Shown in pieces: positions 50,284 to 60,500 of a stretch of DNA of 64,000 bases. The notes under the pieces were generated by a model. That model made no database searches, was not told where the DNA came from, and saw nothing but the letters and a program-made list of their open reading frames with translations. Numbering within the stretch: the stretch's first letter is position 1; each line of letters begins with the position of its first letter. The position numbers and the translations under genes are program-made. Source of the stretch: Aphanomyces cochlioides (taxonomy: Eukaryota > Oomycota > Saprolegniomycetes > Saprolegniales > Verrucalvaceae); contig JAHQRK010000023.1 of assembly GCA_019828595.1 (NCBI GenBank), positions 620,001-684,000 of the forward strand, read 5' to 3'.

Positions 50284-52492
50284 ATGATGGCGGCGCATGT
50301 TGCGCTCACCTCCAAGGGGGTCCAAGTCCAAGGGAAGGAATGCAATACGTGGTGGTATGACGAAGCGCATGCATGCATCCATTTGATTGACGTGTTCTCG
50401 GACAAGCGTGCTCTCTTTGTTCGCTCGCTTTCGTCCAAAGCTGAGGTGTTTCCAGCTCCCATTGGCGCGTTTTCGCTCGACACGACATTTGTAAACGTCC
50501 GTCTTTCTATGGACAAGTCGTTCGTAGCTCTGCAGCGCAACGACATGGAAGTGGATATCTGGACCCCGTTGGAAGCTCATTGCAGCGTCATGTGCAAACG
50601 ATCGTCGCGTATCTTGGGTCTCTTTTGGAATGCCAAGGTATCCAAACCGATACTCGATGCATAAAACCTCACTTTGTGCGATCACTCCTGCCTAGGAAAC
50701 ACCGAATCCATCGACCGATTCTACCAAACCTCCATCGCAATACCTCGTCTTGGTCACGACAGAGGGAATCGAAGTGTTCAAAGTCACGTCCAACAAGGTC
50801 CGAACGATCTTTCACCAAGTTTGATGCCGCTCTCTAGTGCAAGTTCCATCGATTCGTTGCCCACGCGATCCACGCCTTCTGGTTCCACCCACTGTCACGA
50901 CTTCTTGTCATAAACACTGGCGCTAAACGTACCGAGCTACGGCCGTTTATTCTTGATGGCGGTGGCCTCTTGAAATGCTCCAAGGTGGTCGTGTCTGCTC
51001 CCATCTCGACTGTTTTCCTGGCGCAGCTGTACAAGACGCGCTACATAGTCGTGCCATCGTCGTCTCAGTTGCTTCTGTACCGCGTCCATCCGAATCTCGA
51101 CACAGTTTGCGTCCGTGCGCTCCACGTCGGCTTTACCGACGCGGTTTGCTCCGTGGTGGATCATCTCTTGGTCGCTCACAGCCCGTCGTTTGGCGTAAGT
51201 TGCATATACGACGTTGGTGTCGTCGATTCCAACGAACCTTTCCTTCATCCCTTGCCACTCGAAGGCCCACAACCTGCTCGCTTCCTCTCCCCAAACTACG
51301 CTCTTGTTGAGACCAACGATAGCTCAAGCATCCACACCGTCCAAGTCGACCTTGATGCAGTTGCCGCTTGCGCCGACGCGGGATCCAAGACATATATCTC
51401 CATAGCCCGCTTCCTTCTCCGTCGAGCTAACGCCAAGTCCGTCTTCTTCCAGTCGCTCCTCGTTCGTCTTGAAGACCACCGTATGTCGCTCGATCAGCTC
51501 AGTGAGCTCGTTCACCTTGTGGCGCTGCAGTACGCTGGCACTCTCTTCAAGATTCAGGCGGGCAATCCCCAAAGCTTATCCGACTTGCGCTCTCCAAGCC
51601 ACATGCTCGTGCTACTCCAGAAGGAATGGCTTCATGACGTCTGGCTGCATGCCACTGAGGTAAACCCTTGAGGCTAATCGCACTCAAAGTTCTCGATTCC
51701 ATAGACGCTAGCGCTCGATCACTTGACGACGTACTTGCTTGTCTACGTGGAGAGTCTTCGTCGACATGGCATTGCCGTGGACTCAGCCATGTTTGTCACC
51801 ATCTTGGCACGTAATTTCACCAACGTTGTAGCTACATCCTGTACATGGAAACTTTGGCGAAACAACGGCGACACCACGACTTGATCCGCCTACCTCTGGA
51901 AGACTCGCTGCCTCTGGCTAGAGCTCTCGAGTCGCAGGTTCGTCTTGAAAGCCACTTGGACAACCTCAATGGACTCTAGCGCCATGTGCATCCTCCAACA
52001 GGCCAAATGGCCATGGATATGTATCACCGCCTCGGCGCCGTCGACGATCTAGTCCGCTTGCTCGTCCACGATGGCAATGTACTGCATGGAACTCAAGTTT
52101 GCTGTGCTAAATGGTCATCTTGGACGTCTGTAGGTCACGATGGGCCTTCGATTAGCGGCGCGGTACATGTCGAGTCAGAAGAAGGTCTCACTGGACGCAG
52201 AATGGTTCTTTCAAGCTGTGGTTGACGTCGGTACGACTTCATGGGGATGCCATGGATTTGAACTTCTGTGTGCATATGTAGCTACCAGGCAAGGAATGGC
52301 CGAAGTCAAGTGCATGCAGTTGTTCTACTCGTTGTACATGTTCTTGTCGAGCTTTGCACCGACAGATATGGCGCGCGATGGAACCACCTGCTCGTCACTC
52401 GGTCGCTCTTGCTCCTTTCCCGATCATTTAGTCCACGACGATTCGTCTCGTGTCATGCTGCGACGGCTCTTTGGGTTTCCAAGCACTGCTTG
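50284..52492 (+). CDS. RMC1: RMC1/Mic1-type protein (regulator of MON1-CCZ1)
   Basis: Multi-exon gene rebuilt by eye. Exon 1 (50284-50637) reads as the start of a beta-propeller (SLSSKAEVFPAPIGAFSLDT, then SMDKSFVALQRNDMEVDIWT, ILGLFWNAK). After a short intron comes PPSQYLVLVTTEGIEVFKVT, then HRFVAHAIHAFWFHPLSRLL, and the long exon to about 51660 with VVDHLLVAHSPSFGVSCIYD. Later exons give LDHLTTYLLVYVESLRRHGI, HPPTGQMAMDMYHRLGAVDD and SLDAEWFFQAVVDV, matching the C-terminal helical Mic1 region. RMC1 is a subunit of the MON1-CCZ1 exchange factor that activates RAB7 on late endosomes. Reading frames near 52070-52140 and after 52230 do not join cleanly, so the 3' end is uncertain. Confidence 0.75.
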
Positions 52493-52518
52493 AACACACA
52501 TAAGACAAAGTAAATTAT

Positions 52519-52941
52519 TTACGCAATGGGTCGCACCAGCTTGGACGATTTGAATTGACGCACGAGGCGATTGACCATCGATTCTTGTTCTTGTTCAAAT
52601 CGAACGCCCAATTCGACTTTTTCATCGCGCAGTCGCTTCATTTCGGCTTCATAGTCTCGTCGAGGTGGTGTCGGAGCCATCGTTTGTTGTTGAATCGCTG
52701 CGAGTTTCTTTTGTTGGCGTCGGATAAATTGGTTGATGATATACTCTTCTTCCTTCTCAGCGGCGAGCGACTAGAGACATCAATTACACCTTCAAAGATC
52801 TCGCAGTCCGTCACGTACCGCAGCGACAACCGCTTTACGCAATCGATCGACTTCCGCTTCAAGTCGTTGGTTCTTTTCCCGTTCCAGAGCCAATTCTGCC
52901 GCGAGATCCATCATCCTCTCTTGTTCACGATCGCCGAGGCG
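52519..52941 (-). CDS. CCDC6-like coiled-coil protein (C-terminal exons)
   Basis: Two exons, 52819-52941 and 52519-52770, with a 48-nt intron. The translation runs LAAELALEREKNQRLEAEVD, then LAAEKEEEYIINQFIRRQQK and DEKVELGVRFEQEQESMVNR, ending KLVRPIA. The EKEEEYI and FEQEQESMVNRL phrases match the repeated blocks of CCDC6 (EQEQE.LVNRLW). Known CCDC6 is a much longer coiled-coil protein; here only about 124 residues are visible. The upstream acceptor at 52942 implies another exon I could not place between 52950 and 53450. A 296-residue plus frame across 52555-53445 is partly its antisense shadow. The stop lies 27 bp from the convergent RMC1-like end. Confidence 0.62.
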
Positions 52942-53943
52942 CTAAGAAAATTGCGAACTGTCAGAATCTCACACTTTTCATATGACGTCACGGAGTATAC
53001 AAACTTCAAGTATAATTTCCATCCCACCGAATATACAAACTTTCATATAAAATGTGGATTCAACAACAACACGCAGTTGATCGCACACGCACTGCGCATG
53101 GCGTGGCGTTACAGAGATGGCAGCGATGCGTTCGCATGTAGAGAGCTCTCGTGTTACGTCGAGGGCTCGCGTAGGGAGCTGGTGTTGCAAATGGCCTTCG
53201 TCGCAAACACATCTGGCAAGCAAGTTCAATTTCCCAAGCGTCTTTTGGCACGCTTCAAACCACCTCGTTCAGCGGAGATTCCTCATCTCGACGGCCGATT
53301 GACGATCCCCAGACAAGAAGCACACAATCCCGTGGCGATCTCGAGTCTCCACCGCGTGAACGTGACAGCGTTTGAAGAGAATCACCGCGACGCCACGCAG
53401 GACTCAATCGTGGTGTGCTTTCCACTCTCTGGTGATCAATTATAAAAGGTTATACTTTGTATAGATAATTCACGAATATCGATTATTACAGGTTTGTCAT
53501 TGCAGTGACCTAATGTTGAGATGCTTCTCATTTGAAAACATCGTTGTCCAGCCTGGATTGAGTAAAAAAGATGGCATTCCCTCTCAATGACCGATTTCAG
53601 GCCCAGGAGACCAAGGTCAAGCACTATATGCCACCACGCTGTTTGAATTTCCAATGACAATTTTAATTATGACTAATTACACTAGACTGCAGAATCCATC
53701 TATTCACACGGTGTGATCATCGAGTATTATCAACTGCTCGAACTATTATACTCTAATGGCAATCAGGAAACATGCTGAACGAAGATCCGAACGATAAAAG
53801 CCGCTATCAGCAATAAACTCTTGAAATCAATATTATAATTTTGGATACATTAATACAGGTTATAAAATGAAAGAGAATTACGGGGCAGAGTGCACATTGA
53901 ACTGTTTACGAGATTCAATCATACGGATATCATATCCGGAATC
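52942..53943. other. Unassigned interval
   Basis: Could contain a 5' exon of the CCDC6-like gene. A plus frame at 53098-53445 (115 residues, MAWRYRDGSDAFACRELS) is open but unsupported. 53.45-53.9 kb is AT-rich and empty. Confidence 0.35.
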
Positions 53944-54171
53944 TCACCATACCAAGTCGTCAAAAAAGACATGGCCATCATCCAAAAACCACGTCGGCTC
54001 CATGGTCTGCTCGCTGGCTGGAGGCAGCTTTCTATTGAGTGGCTGGGAATTGCCGCCGTACTGTACGAGCACGAGTAGCCTCTGACGTACCATGGCGGGT
54101 GTTGTCAAGTTGAAGTGAAATTTGCCAAAATCCGCTGGCCAATCGAAACGCTCCAAACTAAATCGAACCAT
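53944..54171 (-). CDS. Small uncharacterised ORF divergent from HSF gene
   Basis: 75 residues from MVRFSLERFDWPADFGKFHF to the stop, with a protein-like composition (NSQPLNRKLPPASEQTMEPT, DDGHVFFDDLVW). The frame stays open upstream with coding-like text (SAAYSGPKPPWQRGGGERSK), so the true start may lie near 54300-54450 in another exon. Further upstream the frame is antisense to the HSF gene. Not recognised. Confidence 0.35.
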   Translation of the reverse strand: MVRFSLERFDWPADFGKFHFNLTTPAMVRQRLLVLVQYGGNSQPLNRKLPPASEQTMEPTWFLDDGHVFFDDLVW

Positions 54172-54540
54172 TGTAATGGAAGCGACGTTTCGCTGGCCAA
54201 TGGCCTTGGCGGATTTGGATCTTTCGCCGCCGCCGCGCTGCCACGGTGGCTTTGGCCCTGAATAGGCCGCTGAGCTTGGAGAGTATGCTGTGGAGTTGTA
54301 GCGGGAGCTGGCGCCGACGCAATGGCGAGAATGGCCACGATGCTCGAATTGGCATGATGACGCGATGAACGTTTTTCTTTCAGCGAAACTGCGGTCGTCC
54401 CGCGCAAAGTTTCGGATTTCGAAGAGACCTTTTGGATATCCAAGACTCGTTTTGAGACAACATCGTGGACGTGTGGATGTATCACTCGTGAATCCTTCGA
54501 GATTTTTGAGCTCGCCTCGACGTGCGCACTTTTCAAAGGT

Positions 54541-55407
54541 ATGATGCAGGCAGAGGCATTCGTGTTGCCGACGCCGAAAGCGGCCAAGGAGCGCATGATG
54601 GCCCCCCACTCGCCCGTCAAGAAACGCAACGTGGGCGTGCCCAAATTCCTCCGCTTCCTCTATGAAATCCTCGAGAAGGAAGACAAGAGCATCATCTGCT
54701 GGTCGCACAAAGGCACGGCGTTCCAGATCCGCAAGCCCGATGCGCTCTCGAAAGGCATCCTCCCTCGCTACTTTAAACACAACAAAGTGTCGAGCTTTCA
54801 ACGCCAACTCAACTATTTTGGCTTTAAGAAGTGGACCAAGACACAGACCGTCGTGTGCACGTTTAGCCATCCGCATTTCATCCACCACAAGCCTGAAAAC
54901 ATGAAGCTTATCAAGCGCAAAGAGCGTGGCTTGACGGACGATGCCAAAGTCGCCAAAGCTGCCAAGCTACGACCGGCCATGACGGACTCGCCAACGCCGT
55001 GGACATTCCCCACCGCGCCAGCACCGCCTCAATACGATTTCTTCTTCCCCGAGAACGATCTCGAGAAGAAATGGACGCTCCCTTCCACCACTGCTGCCAA
55101 CAACACGATGCACCTCGTGCCCATGCATATCTCAACGCAAATCCAACTCGGGGCCGACGAATGGGGCGACGTCCTCCTCTCAACGTCCGGCGACGCCAAC
55201 ACCGCCACCGACGACACATCGACGTACTTTGATCTATGGGATGAAGATCCTCCTAGCTCTACCTCATTCAGTGCGCCATCTATCACCGTCGGGCCGTTCA
55301 CACAGGCCATGATGGTGACGCCACTGGTCAAGCATGAGGTGCTGGACGTACCGCCATGCGTCGAGCCGCAGACTACGGCAGCAGAAGCCATCTATGGCCA
55401 CTTCTGA
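54541..55407 (+). CDS. Heat-shock-factor-type DNA-binding protein
   Basis: 288 residues, intronless, from MMQAEAFVLPTPKAAK. Residues about 38-125 form the HSF winged helix: VPKFLRFLYEILEKEDKSII, CWSHKGTAFQI, ILPRYFKHNKVSSFQRQLNY (recognition helix with the SSFxRQLNxY signature), FGFKKWTK, then FSHPHFIHHKPENMKLIKRK. The rest is low-complexity with acidic aromatic patches (DDTSTYFDLWDEDPPSST) and no clear heptad trimerisation domain, so it may bind as a monomer or be a short HSF-like paralog. Oomycetes and other stramenopiles often have many HSF genes. Acts presumably in the nucleus on nGAAn-type sites. Confidence 0.88.
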   Translation: MMQAEAFVLPTPKAAKERMMAPHSPVKKRNVGVPKFLRFLYEILEKEDKSIICWSHKGTAFQIRKPDALSKGILPRYFKHNKVSSFQRQLNYFGFKKWTKTQTVVCTFSHPHFIHHKPENMKLIKRKERGLTDDAKVAKAAKLRPAMTDSPTPWTFPTAPAPPQYDFFFPENDLEKKWTLPSTTAANNTMHLVPMHISTQIQLGADEWGDVLLSTSGDANTATDDTSTYFDLWDEDPPSSTSFSAPSITVGPFTQAMMVTPLVKHEVLDVPPCVEPQTTAAEAIYGHF

Positions 55408-55617
55408 CCTGTAATGTCGTCGTATATATGAGAAAGTTTTGTGTATATCAATGAAATAGCCTCGACAAGCTCATGTCTTCATCGCTTCCCCAGAGAGGAA
55501 GCTTATAATGGCGCTTGATGATGAGACTGCAGCAAGGCCCTGAAGCCTCTGCCTCCACACGGACGCTCCTTCTATGTAAGAAAACGAAACGGTATTTTCC
55601 AGCCATTGCCCCTTGCC

Positions 55618-56788
55618 ATGGATGGCGAAGGGACGGCCGCCACCGACGACGATGAAGCCGTCGAGCTGAAAAGCCAAGAGGGCTCCAAGTCTCCTAGCTT
55701 GAAGAGCCCCGCTAGAATTGCCAGTGCATGGCCGCAGGGGCCGAGGATTGACGTCGACCACTATGAGTTCACCAAAGCCGACTATGCACATCGCGTCGAA
55801 GCCGTTGCCGCCATGCGCGAACGTTTCCGCATCAAAGTGAGGAATCGCTGCTAGTTGTAGTAGTGTCTGACGTTGTTGTAGAGTCAACCTGGCTACGATA
55901 TGCTCCCAAAGCCAAAGCGAACAGTGCGCACGATCGTCGAGCAGTACGCTCGAAGCAACCTCTACTTCTTGCCGTTTGTCAAAGTGACACTCACCGATGC
56001 GATTTGGGACGGAGACCTCGTCAATGTCGCTCGACTCTTGGTGAAGCGCATTCCACCCGACTCGCGAGACAAGAATGGGCGATTAGCACTCTCGATTGCG
56101 ATCCAACTGCGCCACGTCGCGATTGCAAAGTTCCTCATCGACAAGCACGCCAAAGTCGACTTGCAAGACGAAGGAACGCTCTTTGGACCGCTGCATATGA
56201 GCATCATGTATGGGATGTCGACATACTCTTATCGAACTAGCGTCGTCCTTCTAGCATGGGCAACAAATCCATGACGTACAGAGCAAGATAGAACCGATGG
56301 ACAATCATGGCGTTGTGTAGGCGGCGACTTATTGAAGGTGGTGCTACCGTCGATCTCCGTGATGCGGAAGGCATGACGCCGCTCCACTGGGCTGCGATCC
56401 GCGGCTATCTCGAAATCGTCGGCCTCCTCTTGCACCATGGAGCTGACGTGAACGGCCAAGACAAGACGGGCATGACTGCGCTCCACATTGCATGCTTCAA
56501 AGGCTATATGGACTTGGTCGAGTTTCTCCTCCACACTGGTCAGTCGATGACGTTTGAGCTTGGGCCGATGGAGCTGTCGATGTAGGCCATGCTGATATTG
56601 ACATTGAAGACGAGAATGGCTTTCCACCAGGACTCTATGCACGCATTGAGGACCAAGGCGAAGTCCTGGACAGGATAGACGAATACTTGAACCAGCTCAA
56701 GAAAGATGCCGAGCGTCGTGAACGAAGAGCGAAACGAAGGGCAGAACGACTCGCCAAGCTCGAGGCTGAATCGAACTCACTTATTTAA
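55618..56788 (+). CDS. Ankyrin-repeat protein with basic C-terminal helix
   Basis: Start ATG at 55618 (MDGEGTAATDDDEAVELKSQ). A short intron after RFRIK leads to SQPGYDMLPKPKRTVRTIVE and the first ankyrin units (TDAIWDGDLVNVARLLVKRI, NGRLALSIAIQLRHVAIAKF). After a poorly resolved junction at about 56208-56330 come GATVDLRDAEGMTPLHWAAI, GADVNGQDKTGMTALHIACF and YMDLVEFLLHTG. A 46-nt intron precedes HADIDIEDENGFPPGLYARI and a terminal Lys/Arg-rich helix (RRERRAKRRAERLAKLEAES). Ankyrin stacks mediate protein binding, and no catalytic domain is present. At the unresolved junction I could find no single frame, so there may be an unusual splice site or an indel. Confidence 0.72.
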
Positions 56789-57563
56789 TACATCTCCTAC
56801 AACCCATCTAAAGTCGAAGGTCAAATCCCGCTAGCTCACGACGAGTGTCTCCATCACCATCGAATTCCGTCCACGGCAGCAGCACTTGGCCACTACTCCG
56901 CAGGCTCCGAACGATATTAAAGTCAGCAGCTTCTAGCGCTTTTGCTTTTGTCGTGCCGAGTAGATCCGCCATTGCAAGTCTCAGCTACGCGTGACTCTAT
57001 CTCGCGTTCTTGAGCCCTGGCGATTTTACAACCTCACGACGTCGGGCATAAATAGGCTCTCCTTATGATAGATCGTCTGCAAGTTGTTTTCCGATAAGCC
57101 CGTCAATCCCGACTCCCATGCGTCCTTTCAAGATATAAATCGCCCAATGGGTTTCGATCCTTGAGAAAATAATTATAACAAAATTGCAATGAATTGTAAC
57201 AGGTAGAATATACGAAGAGAATTCTATGTTATAATTCAAATACGGTGTTATAAATCATTGTCAGTAATTTATGCGAAATTTGGGATATTATAATTCACCC
57301 AGCCCCTGGCTCTACGATGGGCTAAGATCATCCTTCTCCCTCTTGTGCGGTTCATCCATGCGAATGTAGAGTCTAATTCGATTGTTTCTTCACTCGTTCA
57401 TGCATATCGTTGAGGTATAAACAGCCACAGGGAAGTCAATTGACTATGGAAATATGAATGTTTAATCCAACTTGTTATATTTATTATAATAGACCGGCAG
57501 TTTAAAACCAGTCATTTCAGTGGACGATAAGATTTTGAAGCTTCAAGCGTTCCATTCGCCATC
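56789..57563. other. Intergenic / RPA1 promoter region
   Basis: 57.13-57.30 kb and 57.47-57.50 kb are AT-rich (TTATAAT-type words). No gene seen. Confidence 0.45.
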
Positions 57564-60500
57564 ATGGATGCTGCGACCGATCAATCGATTCTGCGCCATG
57601 AAGTGTCGGAAGTGACGTTTGGCTTCTACAGCGACGATGAGATCCGAGATCTCTCTGTCAAACAGATCACAAGTCGTATCTCGTTCGACTCGTTGAAAAA
57701 CCCCGTGATTGGCGGTCTGTATGACCCCGCGCTCGGTCCGATCGACTTTCACATGATCTGCCCGACGTGCCATCTCACGCAGAAAGAATGTCCAGGACAC
57801 ATGGGACACATTGAATTGCCCGTGCCAGTCTATTCGCCAGTGCTCTTTTCGACACTGCTCAATATTCTCAAACGCAAATGCATGAGCTGCCATAAATTCC
57901 GCCGACATGTCTCCAACTCGCGCATTTTTCGCGTCCGCCTCTTGCTTCTCGACAACGGATACGTTGAAGAAGCGGCCCAATTGCTTGAATTGCTCGATCA
58001 AAAAGACGGCAACTTTGAAGAATCTACCACACAGACTGTCCAGCGCCAGCAAGCCATCCTCGACGAATTCGAGCGCCTCGCGCTGTCAGGGACATCCAAA
58101 ACGATGCCAAAGAACCCTCGAAGCGTCGAAGTTGAGCGTGACAGTATTATCTGGTCGTTCTTGAAAGGCATGACGTACAAATGTGAAAACTGTGATGCGC
58201 ATTCTCCACCCATTCGCCAAGACTCGCATGCCAAAATTTTCCTCAAACCGCTCAGTCTTCGTTCGATCAAGCACAACCAGTCGCGCTCTATCCGCCTGAC
58301 CTCTGCTTTCGACGTCATGTCCAAGCAATCTACGGCTACAAACGAAGACGACTCCGATCCAGAAGACGAAGACGATGACGATGATGAGAGCGGCGGCCGG
58401 GATGGAACAAACCAATCGGCCAACCAATATCTTGCTCCTTATGAAGTGATGTCTCAGTTGCAATTGCTCTGGAAACACGAAGGCGGTCTCGTCGAGCTCA
58501 TGTGGGGCGACCGAGCTTTTGCCAGTGGCCGCAAGGCTCAAGTCGAAGAAGGCTGGCGTAAATTCTTCTTGAATGTTGTGCCCGTCGCTCCATCCCGCTT
58601 CCGTCCTCCTGTCATCATGGGTGACCAGCAATTTGAACACTCGCAGAACGTCTACTTGTCGAAAATCATTGCTCTCTCGGAACAAATCGTCAACGTCAGT
58701 GGTCGCAAGCCTGCGTCGGACGACGAGGAGAGCGCCGAATCGTCGACTGGCGTCGATCTCTCCGAGAAGATTTATCTCTGGACCGAACTCCAAACACAAG
58801 TCAATTGTTTGATTGACAACACCAAGGCTAAACGCCCCGACGACCTCCCGCAAGGTATCAAGCAATTGATTGAAAAGAAGGAAGGGCTTTTCCGCAAGCA
58901 CATGATGGGTAAACGTGTCAACTATGCTGCTCGTTCCGTCATTTCACCCGATCCATATATCAGGTACGCTGCGAAATTTGCACTGAGAGTGCTTAAATTC
59001 CATCCAGCACCAGTGAAATCGGTGTGCCGCTCCGCTTTGCCAAGACTTTGACGCTTCCTCAAGCCGTCACGCCTTGGAACGTCGTTGAGATGCGTCAACT
59101 AGTCGAGAACGGTCCTGATATTCACCCTGGCGCGAATTTCGTGGAAAATGAACGAGGTATGTCACGATGACATCTCCAAGTTTCGATGACGTTATCAGGT
59201 CAATTGATCGATTTGAGCAAGCGAACGCCCCACCAACGTGTTGCGATCGGCAAAACCTTGCTCACGCGCTCTGCCAGTGCCCACGGAGCCCATCAAGAGC
59301 ACAAAGTCAAACGTGTGTGGCGTCACCTTCAATCTGGCGACGTGGTCTTGATGAACCGTCAACCAACGCTGCACAAGCCGAGTATCATGGCGCACATTAC
59401 GCGTGTGCTCACGAATCCTGCCATGCAAACGATTCGCATGCACTACGCCAACTGTAACACGTACAATGCCGATTTTGATGGGGATGAAATGAACATGCAC
59501 TTCCCCCAAAACGAACTTGCCCGCAGTGAAGCGTACAACATTGCCAACAACGACAACCAGTACATCAAACCGACGGATGGCACGCCTCTGCGTGGTCTTA
59601 TTCAGGATCACGTCGACTCGGGCGTCAAATTGACCCAGCGCGATACATTCTTGACCAAGGAAATGTACATGCAGCTTGTCTACAGCGCGTGGGCTTGCTT
59701 GGACATGGAACGAGGGTATGTCCTGCTATTTCTTGGACTTTCAAGCTCATGGCTTATCCTGTAGCGAGATTGAAACATTGCCGCCAACGATTTGGAAGCC
59801 AGTGCCATTGTGGACGGGCAAGCAAGTCATGTCGACGATTCTCAACTTGCTCACACATGGCCGTCCGAAGCTCAACTTGAACGCCAAAGCAAAGATCAAG
59901 GCCGATCTGTTTGGCCCAGGGAACGCTGAGCACTTGGTTATTTTCCGCGACGGTGAATTGCTCCAAGGTGTGCTCGATAAGGCTCAATTTGGTGCCGCCG
60001 AGTACGGTTGGGTCCACGCCGTCTATGAATTGTACGGCAGTGGAACTGCTGCCAAGCTGCTCACGGCTCTTGGTCGCGTCTTGACGTGCTACCTGCAATA
60101 TGCCGGCCACACGTGCGCGTTGGAAGATTTGACGCTGACGGAAGAAGCCGATGCCGAGCGCCGACGACTCGTTGAAAACGCAGTCATCAATGGCGAAATG
60201 GCGTACGCTGAATTTGCCGGGCTCTCGGACGTGCTCGAAGCTCGCAAAGCCAACGGCGAGGCCGATCGTGTCATGAACGAAGAAGAGCGTGCGCGCATTC
60301 GCGATACGATGCGTTTGAAGATGGCGGAAGACTTGAACGATACCTCTGCCGCTCTCGATAGTCACATGATGGGCTCTGTTCATGGCTCGAGCTCAGATAT
60401 CATCAAGGCTTGCTTGCCCAGCGGTCAGACCAAGGCATTCCCCGCCAACTGCTTCTCCCTCATGGTTCTTACGGGTGCGAAGGGCAGTATGGTCAACCAT

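Noticed and set aside
52555..53445. 296-residue plus-strand frame
   Set aside because: Its first half is antisense to the CCDC6-like exons. The second half has no supporting motif.
53944..54888. 314-residue minus-strand frame as one gene
   Set aside because: The upper half is antisense to the HSF DNA-binding domain; only the lower 75 or so residues were kept as a weak ORF.
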